From Actinacidiphila sp965342175 (GTDB lineage: Bacteria > Actinomycetota > Actinomycetes > Streptomycetales > Streptomycetaceae), in contig NZ_CBDRBL010000004.1 in assembly GCF_965342175.1 (NCBI RefSeq), forward strand, positions 80,680-144,679: a stretch of DNA of 64,000 bases, in the 5' to 3' direction. The first letter of the stretch is position 1; every line of letters begins with the position of its first letter. Of this stretch, positions 52,253 to 59,954 are shown piece after piece. The notes beneath the pieces were generated by a model that did no database searches, was not told the origin of the DNA, and saw nothing but the letters and a program-made list of their open reading frames with translations. Made by a program: the position numbers and the translations under genes.

Positions 52253-52870
52253 ATGGGGCGTCGGCTCGTTCCGCTCACGCTGGACAACCTCCCGGATCTC
52301 CCCAACCGCTGCCGCGCGTGCGTCTTCTGGGAGCTCGACCCGGTGAGCGGGGAGGCCGCCGTCCAGGCCGGCAAGCCGGAGTTGGAGAAGGAGGCATGGA
52401 TCTCCGCGGTCCTGCTGGAATGGGGATCCTGCGGCCGGGTCGTCTATGTGGATGAGGTCCCCGCGGGCTTCGTGCTCTACGCCCCGCCTGCCTATGTGCC
52501 CCGCTCGACGGCTTTCCCCACGAGCCCCGTCTCCCCCGACGCCGTCCAGCTGATGACCGCCCGGATCCTCCCCGGCTTCCAGGGCCAGGGACTGGGCCGG
52601 GTACTGGTGCAGACAGTGGCCAAGGACCTGGTGCGGCGTGGGTTCCGGGCGATCGAGGCCTTCGGCGACGCGCGGTGGGAGGAGCCCGCCTGCGTCCTTC
52701 CTGCCGAACACCTGCTGGCCGTCGGTTTCAAGACCGTGCGGCCGCACCCGCGGTTTCCTCGGCTGAGGCTGGAACTGCGGTCGACGATCTCCTGGAAGGA
52801 GGACGTCGAGATGGCGATCGACCGACTGCTCGGCGCCGTCCAGAAGGAACCGGCGCTGAGGCCCCTGTGA
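52253..52870 (+). CDS. GNAT family N-acetyltransferase
   Basis: 205 residues. The acetyl-CoA-binding motif is ILPGFQGQGLGRVLVQTVAK (about 102-121), with the Q-G-Q-G-L-G pattern intact. An N-terminal RCRACVFWELDP is typical of this Streptomyces group downstream of parB. The C-terminus has LLAVGFKTVRPHPRFPRLRL. The substrate is unknown. ATG 52253 follows GAGGG at 10 bases. The gene is conserved between parB and trxA. Confidence 0.85.
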   Translation: MGRRLVPLTLDNLPDLPNRCRACVFWELDPVSGEAAVQAGKPELEKEAWISAVLLEWGSCGRVVYVDEVPAGFVLYAPPAYVPRSTAFPTSPVSPDAVQLMTARILPGFQGQGLGRVLVQTVAKDLVRRGFRAIEAFGDARWEEPACVLPAEHLLAVGFKTVRPHPRFPRLRLELRSTISWKEDVEMAIDRLLGAVQKEPALRPL

Positions 52871-52876
52871 ACGCAT

Positions 52877-52908
52877 GAAGGGCCCGCCCCGACCGGGGCG
52901 GGCCCTTC
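52877..52908. terminator. Bidirectional hairpin terminator
   Basis: A 14-bp perfect stem (52877-52890 with 52895-52908) lies between the GNAT gene and the convergent trxA. Confidence 0.8.
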
Positions 52909-52924
52909 GTCCGTCGAGCGGTGC

Positions 52925-53254
52925 TCAGCCGATGAAGTCGGCCAGGTCGCGCACGAGGGCGGCCTTGGGCTTGGCACCGACGATGGTCTTCACGACCTCA
53001 CCGCCCTTGTAGACGTTGAGCATCGGGATCGACATGACGCCGTACTTGGCGGCGGTGACCGGGTTCTCGTCGATGTTCAGCTTGACGATGGTGATCTGGT
53101 CGCCGTGCTCCGCGGCGATCGCCTCGAGAGAGGGGGCGATCTGCCGGCACGGACCGCACCACTCGGCCCAGAAGTCGACGAGAACGGGCTTGTCGCTGGC
53201 GAGGACCTCCTCGTCGAAGGTCGTATCGGTCACGATCTTGGTGTTGCCGGCCAC
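52925..53254 (-). CDS. trxA: Thioredoxin
   Basis: 109 residues, a standard thioredoxin with the active site WAEWCGPCRQIAP (about 29-41) and the cis-Pro loop GVMSIPMLNVYKGGE. It reduces protein disulfides with electrons from TrxB, encoded just upstream on the same strand (51 bases apart). GTG 53254 follows CGAGGAGA. It is presumably transcribed from the SigR-type promoter before trxB. Confidence 0.97.
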   Translation of the reverse strand: MAGNTKIVTDTTFDEEVLASDKPVLVDFWAEWCGPCRQIAPSLEAIAAEHGDQITIVKLNIDENPVTAAKYGVMSIPMLNVYKGGEVVKTIVGAKPKAALVRDLADFIG

Positions 53255-53305
53255 GGCTGTCTCCTCGGAATATAGGACGGATACTCGGTTGTGCGGGCCG
53301 CGGTC

Positions 53306-54292
53306 TCAGACGACCGCGGCGGCGCTCTGCTCGGGCTCGCGGGTGTGCTCGCTGTCCATGTCGCTCAGCGCGGCGAGGTAGCGCTCGGCGTCCAGGGCAG
53401 CAGAGCAACCGGTGCCCGCGGCGGTGATCGCCTGGCGGTAGGTGTGGTCCACGACGTCACCCGCGGCGAAGACACCGGGGATCTTCGTACGGGTGCTGGG
53501 CGACTCGACCTTCAGGTAGCCCTCCTCGTCCAGGTCGAGGACGCCCTTGAACAGCTCGGTCCGGGGGTCGTGGCCGATCGCGATGAACAGTCCGGTGACC
53601 GGCAGCTCGGAGGTGTCGCCGGTCTTGGTGTTCCGCAGGATCAGACCCGAGAGCTTTCCGTCGCCGTTGATCTCCGCGACCTCGCTGTCCCAGACGAACG
53701 AGATCTTCGGGTCGGCGAAGGCCCGCTCCTGCATGGCCTTGGAGGCGCGCAGGGTGTCGCGGCGGTGGACCACCTTCACGCTCTTGGCGAAGCGCGAGAG
53801 GAAGGTCGCCTCCTCCAGAGCGGTGTCACCACCGCCGATGACGGCGATGTCGTGGTCCTTGAAGAAGAAGCCGTCGCAGGTGGCGCACCACGAGACGCCG
53901 CGGCCGGAGAGCTGGTCCTCGTTGGGGAGGCCGAGCTTGCGGTGCTGGGAACCCGTGGCGATGATGACGGCCTTCGCCCGGTGGACGGTTCCCGCGGAGT
54001 CGGTGACGGTCTTGATGTCACCCTCGAGGCTGACCTCGACGATGTCGTCCGGGATGAGCTCGGCACCGAAGCGCTCGGCCTGGGCCCGCATGTTCTCCAT
54101 GAGATCGGGGCCCATGATGCCGTCCCGGAAACCGGGGAAGTTCTCCACCTCGGTCGTGTTCATGAGGGCACCGCCGGCCGTGACCGCACCTTCGAAGACC
54201 AGGGGCTTGAGGGAGGCGCGGGCGGTGTAGAGCGCGGCTGTGTATCCCGCCGGCCCGGAACCGATGATGATCACGTTTCGGACGTCGCTCAC
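53306..54292 (-). CDS. trxB: Thioredoxin reductase
   Basis: 328 residues. The FAD-binding motif IIIGSGPAGYTAALYTARA is at the N-terminus, the redox motif WCATCDGFFF at about 140, the NADPH-binding IAVIGGGDTALEEA at about 155-168, and TKIPGVFAAGDVVDHTYRQA at the C-terminus. It passes electrons from NADPH to TrxA. GTG 54292 follows GAGGAAGAC; a longer in-frame version (to 54355) was rejected because it would include the ribosome-binding site. Confidence 0.97.
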   Translation of the reverse strand: MSDVRNVIIIGSGPAGYTAALYTARASLKPLVFEGAVTAGGALMNTTEVENFPGFRDGIMGPDLMENMRAQAERFGAELIPDDIVEVSLEGDIKTVTDSAGTVHRAKAVIIATGSQHRKLGLPNEDQLSGRGVSWCATCDGFFFKDHDIAVIGGGDTALEEATFLSRFAKSVKVVHRRDTLRASKAMQERAFADPKISFVWDSEVAEINGDGKLSGLILRNTKTGDTSELPVTGLFIAIGHDPRTELFKGVLDLDEEGYLKVESPSTRTKIPGVFAAGDVVDHTYRQAITAAGTGCSAALDAERYLAALSDMDSEHTREPEQSAAAVV

Positions 54293-54362
54293 GGGTGTCT
54301 TCCTCGTCTCTGTGTGCCGACTCGCCGGGTGCCTCGGCGGCGGGACCATTGTCATCCCGCCT

Positions 54363-54389
54363 AACGGATCCTACGGGCCGGGCATTCCC
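54363..54389 (-). promoter_or_regulatory. SigR-type promoter of trxBA
   Basis: On the minus strand GGGAAT (54389-54384), an 18-base spacer and GTT (54365-54363). This is exactly the SigR (thiol-stress sigma) consensus GGGAAT-N18-GTT, placed about 71 bases before the trxB start codon. trxBA is an established SigR target in S. coelicolor. Confidence 0.85.
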
Positions 54390-54400
54390 GCCGACGCGGC

Positions 54401-55282
54401 CTAGCGAGGGTATGTCTCCTCGCGCAGCAGGGTGCCCGTGGCGTAGGGCCGGACACCGGTGCACGAGGCGTCCACGACGTAGGCGTCGACCAGCGCGGAG
54501 TCGCCCGTGTGCGGCAACACGACCAGATAGGAGTCCAGGCCCTCGTACCTGCCCCGGTGTACAGCGATCGGGGGCTCCCGGCGATCGACGGCCCTCAGGA
54601 CACAGGAGGGCACGGCGCTGTCCATGTCGGCCATCGGGGACTGGGCCGAGGGCTTGCTCTCCGATCGCCGGGCCATGGCGGCTGTCAGCAGTTCGTGTAC
54701 CTGCATGCCGAGCGTGTCGGTGTCAGTCCTGGGAACCTTCTCCGAGGCCGCCGACGACTGGGTGGTGTCGGCGCTGTCGCCGGTGGTCCAGCCGGACTGG
54801 GCGAGGAAGCTTCCCAGGCCGATCACGGCGGCGAGGGAGGCGGTGACAAGAAGCCCCTTTCCCCAGCGCCGGCGGGAGAGGACGGTGGGGCGGCCGGGCC
54901 CGCTGGAGGCCGCCCCACGGCCGGAGGGCCGTGCGGTCGCCGTCGGCGCTGTTTCACGTGAAACAGGAAGGCGTGAAACAGGAAGCGGTTCGGTGGTCCG
55001 TGTTTCACGTGAAACATCGGCACCGCTGGAGGCGAGCAGCGCCTCGGCGGCGAGCGCGGCGTCGATCCGGCCGGCGATGTCGGCAGGCATCCGGGAAGGG
55101 CCCGGGAGTGTGCCCAGCAGCCCGCGGATCTCGTCCAGCGAGGCGTGGACGTCCGCGCAGAGCGAGCAGGCCGCGATGTGACCGCGGACGCCGGCCGAGC
55201 GCTCGGGCGGAAGGATGCCCTCGGCGAGTGCAGAGAGCTCGGCGACCTCAGGGTGCCCGTCCGTACCCGTGGTCGGCGTCAT
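54401..55282 (-). CDS. Anti-sigma factor with zinc-finger motif (anti-SigM type)
   Basis: 293 residues. An N-terminal ZAS-like anti-sigma domain (about 1-65) has HIAACSLCADVH, the H-x3-C-x2-C motif, and an upstream His in GHPEVAEL. A linker (about 80-130) contains two VSRET sequences encoded by parS sites. One membrane segment lies at about 143-162 (GLLVTASLAAVIGLGSFLA). An extracellular domain of about 120 residues follows, with two Cys (SCVLRA and ASCTGV). Its ATG overlaps the sigma gene stop (ATGA), the usual sigma/anti-sigma coupling. Confidence 0.88.
   Translation of the reverse strand: MTPTTGTDGHPEVAELSALAEGILPPERSAGVRGHIAACSLCADVHASLDEIRGLLGTLPGPSRMPADIAGRIDAALAAEALLASSGADVSRETRTTEPLPVSRLPVSRETAPTATARPSGRGAASSGPGRPTVLSRRRWGKGLLVTASLAAVIGLGSFLAQSGWTTGDSADTTQSSAASEKVPRTDTDTLGMQVHELLTAAMARRSESKPSAQSPMADMDSAVPSCVLRAVDRREPPIAVHRGRYEGLDSYLVVLPHTGDSALVDAYVVDASCTGVRPYATGTLLREETYPR
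54951..54964. promoter_or_regulatory. parS site inside the anti-sigma gene (1)
   Basis: An exact GTTTCACGTGAAAC, read as VSRET in the linker of the anti-sigma protein. A decayed half-site (GTGAAACAGGAAG) follows at about 54973. Confidence 0.9.
55002..55015. promoter_or_regulatory. parS site inside the anti-sigma gene (2)
   Basis: An exact GTTTCACGTGAAAC, 51 bases from the previous one and also read as VSRET. This is the outermost parS in the window, about 11 kb right of oriC. Confidence 0.9.
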
Positions 55283-55974
55283 GGGTGTCCACCTCCGCCC
55301 GGTGTGAAGTCGTGGCCCGGCCGGGCCTCCGTCTCTGGGACGGAGGCGTTCTCCGTCCGGTTCCTTCCCCCTGCGCGATCACCACTACCCCCCGGCGCGT
55401 CGCGCAGATGGGAGAGGAGTGGCAGCAGTCGCGCTCTGCCCCGGGCGCATCTGCTCTTGACCGTCCCCGTCGGCACATCGAGAACCGCGGCGGCCTCGGC
55501 GATGGGATAGCCCTGCATGTCGACCAGGACCAGAGCGGCCCGCTGCTCCACGGGAAGCATCGCGAGCGCCCGTAGCAGTTCCCGGTGGAGCTCGCTCCGC
55601 TCAGCGGGGGCCGCCGCGGACTCATGGGGTTCGAGCAGGTCCTCGAACTGCCTCTCGTCCAGCACCGCGGCGGTACGGCGTGACGCCGCCTTGCGCGCCC
55701 GGTCCAGGCACGCGTTCACGGTGATGCGGTGCAGCCAGGTGGTGACGGCCGACTGTCCGCGGAAGGTGTGGGCGGAGCGGAAGGCCGAGACCAGGGCGTC
55801 CTGTACGGCGTCCGCGGCCTCCTCGCGGTCCCCCAGGGTCCGCAGGGCGACCGCCCAGAGCCGGTCGCGGTGCCGGCGGACGAGTTCCCCGAAGGCGTGC
55901 GGGTCCCCGGCGACATGACGGGCGAGGAGGTCGCCGTCGCTGACCTCCCCGCCCGCACCTGGCGTGGCCACCAT
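55279..55974 (-). CDS. sigM: ECF RNA polymerase sigma factor (SigM-like)
   Basis: 231 residues. Sigma region 2 (about 15-85) has ELVRRHRDRLWAVALRTLG, DREEAADAVQDALVSAFRSA and WLHRITVNACLDRARK. Region 4 (about 125-180) has LLRALAMLPVEQRAALVLVD, GYPIAEAAAVLDVPTGTVKS and CARGRARL. A 50-residue Gly/Arg-rich tail follows. The gene sits between murJ and trxB with its anti-sigma partner, as sigM does in Mycobacterium tuberculosis. I name it on this basis. In S. coelicolor other names may be used. Confidence 0.9.
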   Translation of the reverse strand: MVATPGAGGEVSDGDLLARHVAGDPHAFGELVRRHRDRLWAVALRTLGDREEAADAVQDALVSAFRSAHTFRGQSAVTTWLHRITVNACLDRARKAASRRTAAVLDERQFEDLLEPHESAAAPAERSELHRELLRALAMLPVEQRAALVLVDMQGYPIAEAAAVLDVPTGTVKSRCARGRARLLPLLSHLRDAPGGSGDRAGGRNRTENASVPETEARPGHDFTPGGGGHP

Positions 55975-55990
55975 CCCCCTCCCCGTGGGG

Positions 55991-57727
55991 CTACTGCCCC
56001 TCGAACCTCACATTGGTGATGGCTTGCTTGTAGCCGGCCCTCGAGTACCCGTCGGCCTGTGAATAGGGAAGGGCGGTCAGCCAGACCACGACATACCGCG
56101 TCTCCACGGGAGTCTTCAGCGAGAGCTTCGCCGCCTTGCCGTCGGTCGTGAGGGTGGCCAGCTTCTTCAGACGGCTCGGCTCGGCCGTGGTGTTCAGCGC
56201 ATCGGCGGCGTAGAGCGTGACCGTCGTGTGGTTGCCGCCGTAGTAAAGGTCTATCGACGCCTGCGCGAGCTTCTTCGCCGCTCCGAGGTCGTAGGCGATG
56301 CCGACGCCCTTCTTCACGGAGGGGGCGAAATCGGGGCCGTCGGTGAAGCTGTTCGTGCGCCAGTACGTGGACGTCTTGTCGTCGTAGGTGGCGCCGACGT
56401 CCTCGGGGTGCTGGGCCCCGCCGTACGGCGCGTACTCGACCGCGCCCTGGACGGGCAGCGGCGTGAGGGTCATCTGGTTCGCGCCCCCGTTGTCGCTGCC
56501 GCCGTCGCCGCCCGTGGTGTGGGTGGTCGAGGTGCCTTGCGACTTCGCCTGGTTCTCGTGGTCCATCAGCGTTTCCGCGAGCTGCCAGCTGCCGAGGCCG
56601 AGAGCGACGAGGAGCAGGGCCGAGACGGACCACTTGAGGGCCTTGCCGGTGCGGCCGGGCAGAGCCGGCGGCGGAGTGGCGGGGAGGGCCGACGCGGCGC
56701 CGGCCGACGCGGGCCCCGGCTGGTTCTGACGGTAGGAGCCCTGCTGGTAGGTGGTGTGGGAGTAGGGCGTGATCGACGGCTCGGGCGGCCGGATCTTGGG
56801 CAGGGCGGTGACGGCCCTCGCCAGCTCCTCGGGGGTGGCGCAGGGCTCCGGCTCGCGGGAGGCTGTTGCTCCGTCGTTGACCAGGGCGCGCATGGCGAGC
56901 TCCGCCAGCCCGCGGTGGACGCCCGCGCGCACCTGGTCCGGCGAGACGAGGCCGACGTCCTTGGGGAGACCGGTGAGGCCGTGCTCGTCTCTCGGGTACG
57001 GCCAGCGCTGGGTGAGCGAGGCGTACAGCAGGGCCCCGATGGCCTCGGTGTCCTCGCGCTGCGGGCGCTCGGAGGAGATGCCGCGCAGCGCGGCGGCGAC
57101 CGCCAGACCGCGGATGCGGTACTGACCCGCCTCGGTGCGCAGGACGGCGTCCGGTCCGAGGCTCAGATGGGCCAGGCCCTCGCGGTGCGCCGCGGCCATG
57201 GCCTGGGAGATCTGGGTGACCATCTGGTATGCCTCGTGCGGCTCCAGCGGGTCGGCGGTGATCAGGGTGGTGAGTTCCGTCGCGTCCGGGAGCCACTCGT
57301 GGATCACATAGACGAGGTCGTCCTCCTCGACCGCGTCGAGGACCTGCACGAAGCGGGGATCGCCGAGGAGGGCCGCCGAGCGGGCCGCCGCCAGCACGGA
57401 ACGGGCCCGGCCGTTGGCGGCGGGCAGGATGTGGATGCCCACCGCCCGGCGCAGCTTCTCGTCGACGGCCCTCCAGCTGCTGAAGCCGTCGGCACGGGTG
57501 AGGCACTCCTCGAGGCGGTAGCGCCCGGCGAGCTTGTGGCCGCTGTGGAGCTCGGGCGGCTCGGACTTGGTCGGTGCTGTCTCCTCGGGGATGGTCTGCT
57601 GTGGCGTGTCCTGCTCTTCGCTCGGGTCCGTCGCCTCGTCGGCCGTGGCACTGTCCGCATCGGCGGCGAGCTGCTTGTCGCCACCCTCGTTGGCCACTCC
57701 GACGGCAGCCGTGCTCCGTTCCGCCAC
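55991..57727 (-). CDS. Membrane pseudokinase, MviN-associated
   Basis: 578 residues. A kinase-like fold lies at about 65-325 (GHKLAGRYRLEECLTRADGF at its start) but without the key residues: the glycine loop is broken, the VAIK lysine is absent (AVGIHIL), HRD is replaced (HLSLGPDAV) and DFG is missing. After a Pro/Ser/Tyr-rich linker come a membrane segment (about 383-402, WSVSALLLVALGLGSWQLAE) and an extracellular discoidin-like domain (about 440-575, ending AITNVRFEGQ). In mycobacteria the equivalent pseudokinase is fused to MurJ/MviN and, when phosphorylated, binds FhaA. Here it is a separate gene 120 bases downstream of murJ. GTG 57727 has GGGGAGG upstream. Confidence 0.88.
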   Translation of the reverse strand: MAERSTAAVGVANEGGDKQLAADADSATADEATDPSEEQDTPQQTIPEETAPTKSEPPELHSGHKLAGRYRLEECLTRADGFSSWRAVDEKLRRAVGIHILPAANGRARSVLAAARSAALLGDPRFVQVLDAVEEDDLVYVIHEWLPDATELTTLITADPLEPHEAYQMVTQISQAMAAAHREGLAHLSLGPDAVLRTEAGQYRIRGLAVAAALRGISSERPQREDTEAIGALLYASLTQRWPYPRDEHGLTGLPKDVGLVSPDQVRAGVHRGLAELAMRALVNDGATASREPEPCATPEELARAVTALPKIRPPEPSITPYSHTTYQQGSYRQNQPGPASAGAASALPATPPPALPGRTGKALKWSVSALLLVALGLGSWQLAETLMDHENQAKSQGTSTTHTTGGDGGSDNGGANQMTLTPLPVQGAVEYAPYGGAQHPEDVGATYDDKTSTYWRTNSFTDGPDFAPSVKKGVGIAYDLGAAKKLAQASIDLYYGGNHTTVTLYAADALNTTAEPSRLKKLATLTTDGKAAKLSLKTPVETRYVVVWLTALPYSQADGYSRAGYKQAITNVRFEGQ

Positions 57728-57847
57728 CGTCGTTCCTGCCTCCCCATCCGTTGCAAGATCTGACAACACAGCCGAGCACAATTGTGCCAACAGTCCACCG
57801 CTATGCACGACCAACGAGGGCCCACGAAGGTTGCGCGGTGGGCGCTG

Positions 57848-59920
57848 TCAGCGGCCCAGCCGGCCCCTCACCATGCCGACCATGGCCGTCAGCTCCTCGA
57901 CGCGCATGCGCTTGGCGGCGATGAAGAAGATCCCGCCCAGCACAGTGGCGCCGAGCACCAGCGACAGCAACGATGCGGCAGCGCCGTGACCCAGCGAGTG
58001 CGAGACACCGTAGACGACGGCGCCGGCGCCCGCCGCGGCGGGGATGCACGCCCCGAAGAGCCTGGCGTAGGTGCGGACCACGCGCTTGCCGTCGAGGTCG
58101 CCGCCGAGGCGCGTGCGCAGTCGTTTGACGGCTACCCCGACGCCGATGGCGTAGGCCAGGCCGTACCCGGCCGCCATGCCGACCACGGCCCAGCGGGCGG
58201 GCAGCACGAAGTAGCAGACGGCGGCGGCGACGGCGTTGCAGGCGGCGACGATCACCGTGTTGTAGAAGGGGGTGCGGGTGTCCTCGTAGGCGTAGAAGCC
58301 GCGCAGGACGATGTACTGCACCGAGAACGGGATCAGTCCGAGGCCGAAGGCCATCAGGATGTAGCCGATGTTCAGCGCGCCCGAACCGGAGCTGCTGTAG
58401 AGCAGGGTGGCCATGGGGAGGCCGAGGGCGAGGAAGGCGAACGCGGCGGGCACGATGGCCACACCCGAGGTCCGCAGGCCGTAGGAGAGGTCGTCACGGA
58501 CGGCGGCGGCGTCCCCGTCGGCCGCGGCGCGGGAGATCCGCGGCAGCACGGCGGTCATCACGGAGACGGTGATGATGGCCTGCGGCATCTGCCACAGGAG
58601 CAGGGCGTAGTTGAAGCCGGTGATGCCGGCGCCCTCGTGGTGGGCCTTCTCGGCCGCCGCACCCGCCGCCGTGGCGAACTGGGTGAGGACGATCATGCCG
58701 ACCTGGTTGGCGAGGACGAAGAAGAACGTCCACTTGGCCAGCTTCGCCGCGTGGCCGAGCCCGTGGCCGCGCCAGTCGAAGCGCGGGCGGATCCGGAAGC
58801 CCGCGTCGCGCAGGTAAGGGAGCATGGCCAGGGCCTGCACCGTCAGGCCCAGCAGGGTGCCCAGGCCCAGCAGCCGGACGCCGTCGGGCGTGATGGTCCC
58901 GGAGGAGACATGGGTGTCGGTGAAGGAGCCGAAGGCCCAGATGAAGGCGCCGAAGGTGGCGATGATGACGATGTTGTTGAGCACCGGGGTCCACATCATC
59001 GCGCCGAAGCGGCCGCGGGCGTTGAGGATCTGCCCGAGCACGACGTGCACACCCATGAAGAACATGGTGGGGATGCAGTAGCGGGCGAAGGCGACCGCGA
59101 CCTCGAATCTGACCGGGTCGGAGGCCATGCTCGGTGACATCACCCGGATGAAGACCGGTGCGGCGACCACACAGACGGCGGTGACGGCCGCCAGGCCGAC
59201 GACGACCAGGGTGAGCAGGCGGTTGGCGTACGCCTCGCCCCCGTCCTCGTCGTTCTTCATGGCACGGACGAGCTGCGGGATGAAGACCGCGTTGAGGGCG
59301 CCGCCGCCGACCAGGATGTAGATCATCGTGGGCAGGGTGTTGGCGACCTGGTAGCCGTCGTTCAGCGTGCCGACGCCGATCGCGGCGGCCATGACCAGAG
59401 TGCGCAGGAAGCCGGTGACCCGGGACACGAGGGTGCCGGCCGCCATGAGGGCGCTGGACTTGAGGATGCCGCCGGCCCGCCCGCCGGACTTCCCGGCCAC
59501 GGGCACCGCCGGGGGCTCGGGCTCCGCGGTGACCGTCTGCGCCGGTTCGTCGCGGAAGAGGTGGGCGTACTCGTCCGGCCGCGCCGGCGTCCCGTCATCG
59601 TTCGGCGCGTGGGAGACCAGCTCGTCGACGCCGACGTACCGGGTGCCGGCGTCGTCGGCGTACGGCATGCGGTACGGCTCCTGGTGGGCGTACGGCGGAC
59701 CGTAGGCATGCGGCTGGGCCGGCGGCTGCGGCGGGTGCGCGGTGCGGTCGTAGAGCGCCTCGCCCACCGGGTCCTGCATGGTCGGATCCTGCCGCTGGTA
59801 CGGATCGCGGGCGTAGGTGTCCTGCAGGTACGGGTCGGGCGCGGCAGCCTGCTGCCCGGGCTGGCCGGGGAACCGCTCCCCGGCGTCCCGTTCGCGCTCG
59901 CCGTCGTACGGTGCGTTCAT
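57848..59920 (-). CDS. murJ: Lipid II flippase MurJ/MviN
   Basis: 690 residues. About 140 N-terminal residues are Pro/Tyr/Gln-rich and cytoplasmic. A MATE-like MurJ core follows with about 14 membrane segments, including LKSSALMAAGTLVSRVTGFL, NDGYQVANTLPTMIYILVGG and LVRAMK. It exports lipid II across the membrane for wall synthesis. It lacks the C-terminal pseudokinase domain of mycobacterial MviN (here a neighbouring gene). It ends RVEELTAMVGMVRGRLGR. The long N-tail is typical for Streptomyces and may carry regulatory sites. Confidence 0.95.
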   Translation of the reverse strand: MNAPYDGERERDAGERFPGQPGQQAAAPDPYLQDTYARDPYQRQDPTMQDPVGEALYDRTAHPPQPPAQPHAYGPPYAHQEPYRMPYADDAGTRYVGVDELVSHAPNDDGTPARPDEYAHLFRDEPAQTVTAEPEPPAVPVAGKSGGRAGGILKSSALMAAGTLVSRVTGFLRTLVMAAAIGVGTLNDGYQVANTLPTMIYILVGGGALNAVFIPQLVRAMKNDEDGGEAYANRLLTLVVVGLAAVTAVCVVAAPVFIRVMSPSMASDPVRFEVAVAFARYCIPTMFFMGVHVVLGQILNARGRFGAMMWTPVLNNIVIIATFGAFIWAFGSFTDTHVSSGTITPDGVRLLGLGTLLGLTVQALAMLPYLRDAGFRIRPRFDWRGHGLGHAAKLAKWTFFFVLANQVGMIVLTQFATAAGAAAEKAHHEGAGITGFNYALLLWQMPQAIITVSVMTAVLPRISRAAADGDAAAVRDDLSYGLRTSGVAIVPAAFAFLALGLPMATLLYSSSGSGALNIGYILMAFGLGLIPFSVQYIVLRGFYAYEDTRTPFYNTVIVAACNAVAAAVCYFVLPARWAVVGMAAGYGLAYAIGVGVAVKRLRTRLGGDLDGKRVVRTYARLFGACIPAAAGAGAVVYGVSHSLGHGAAASLLSLVLGATVLGGIFFIAAKRMRVEELTAMVGMVRGRLGR

Positions 59921-59954
59921 CTCTGCCCCACCTCATCGGCCACTGGCTCGCTGG

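Noticed and set aside
52119..52346. Possible small protein with a Gly-rich hydrophobic stretch upstream of the GNAT gene
   Set aside because: No clear ribosome-binding site, mixed codon bias, and it runs into the GNAT gene in another frame. It cannot be supported.
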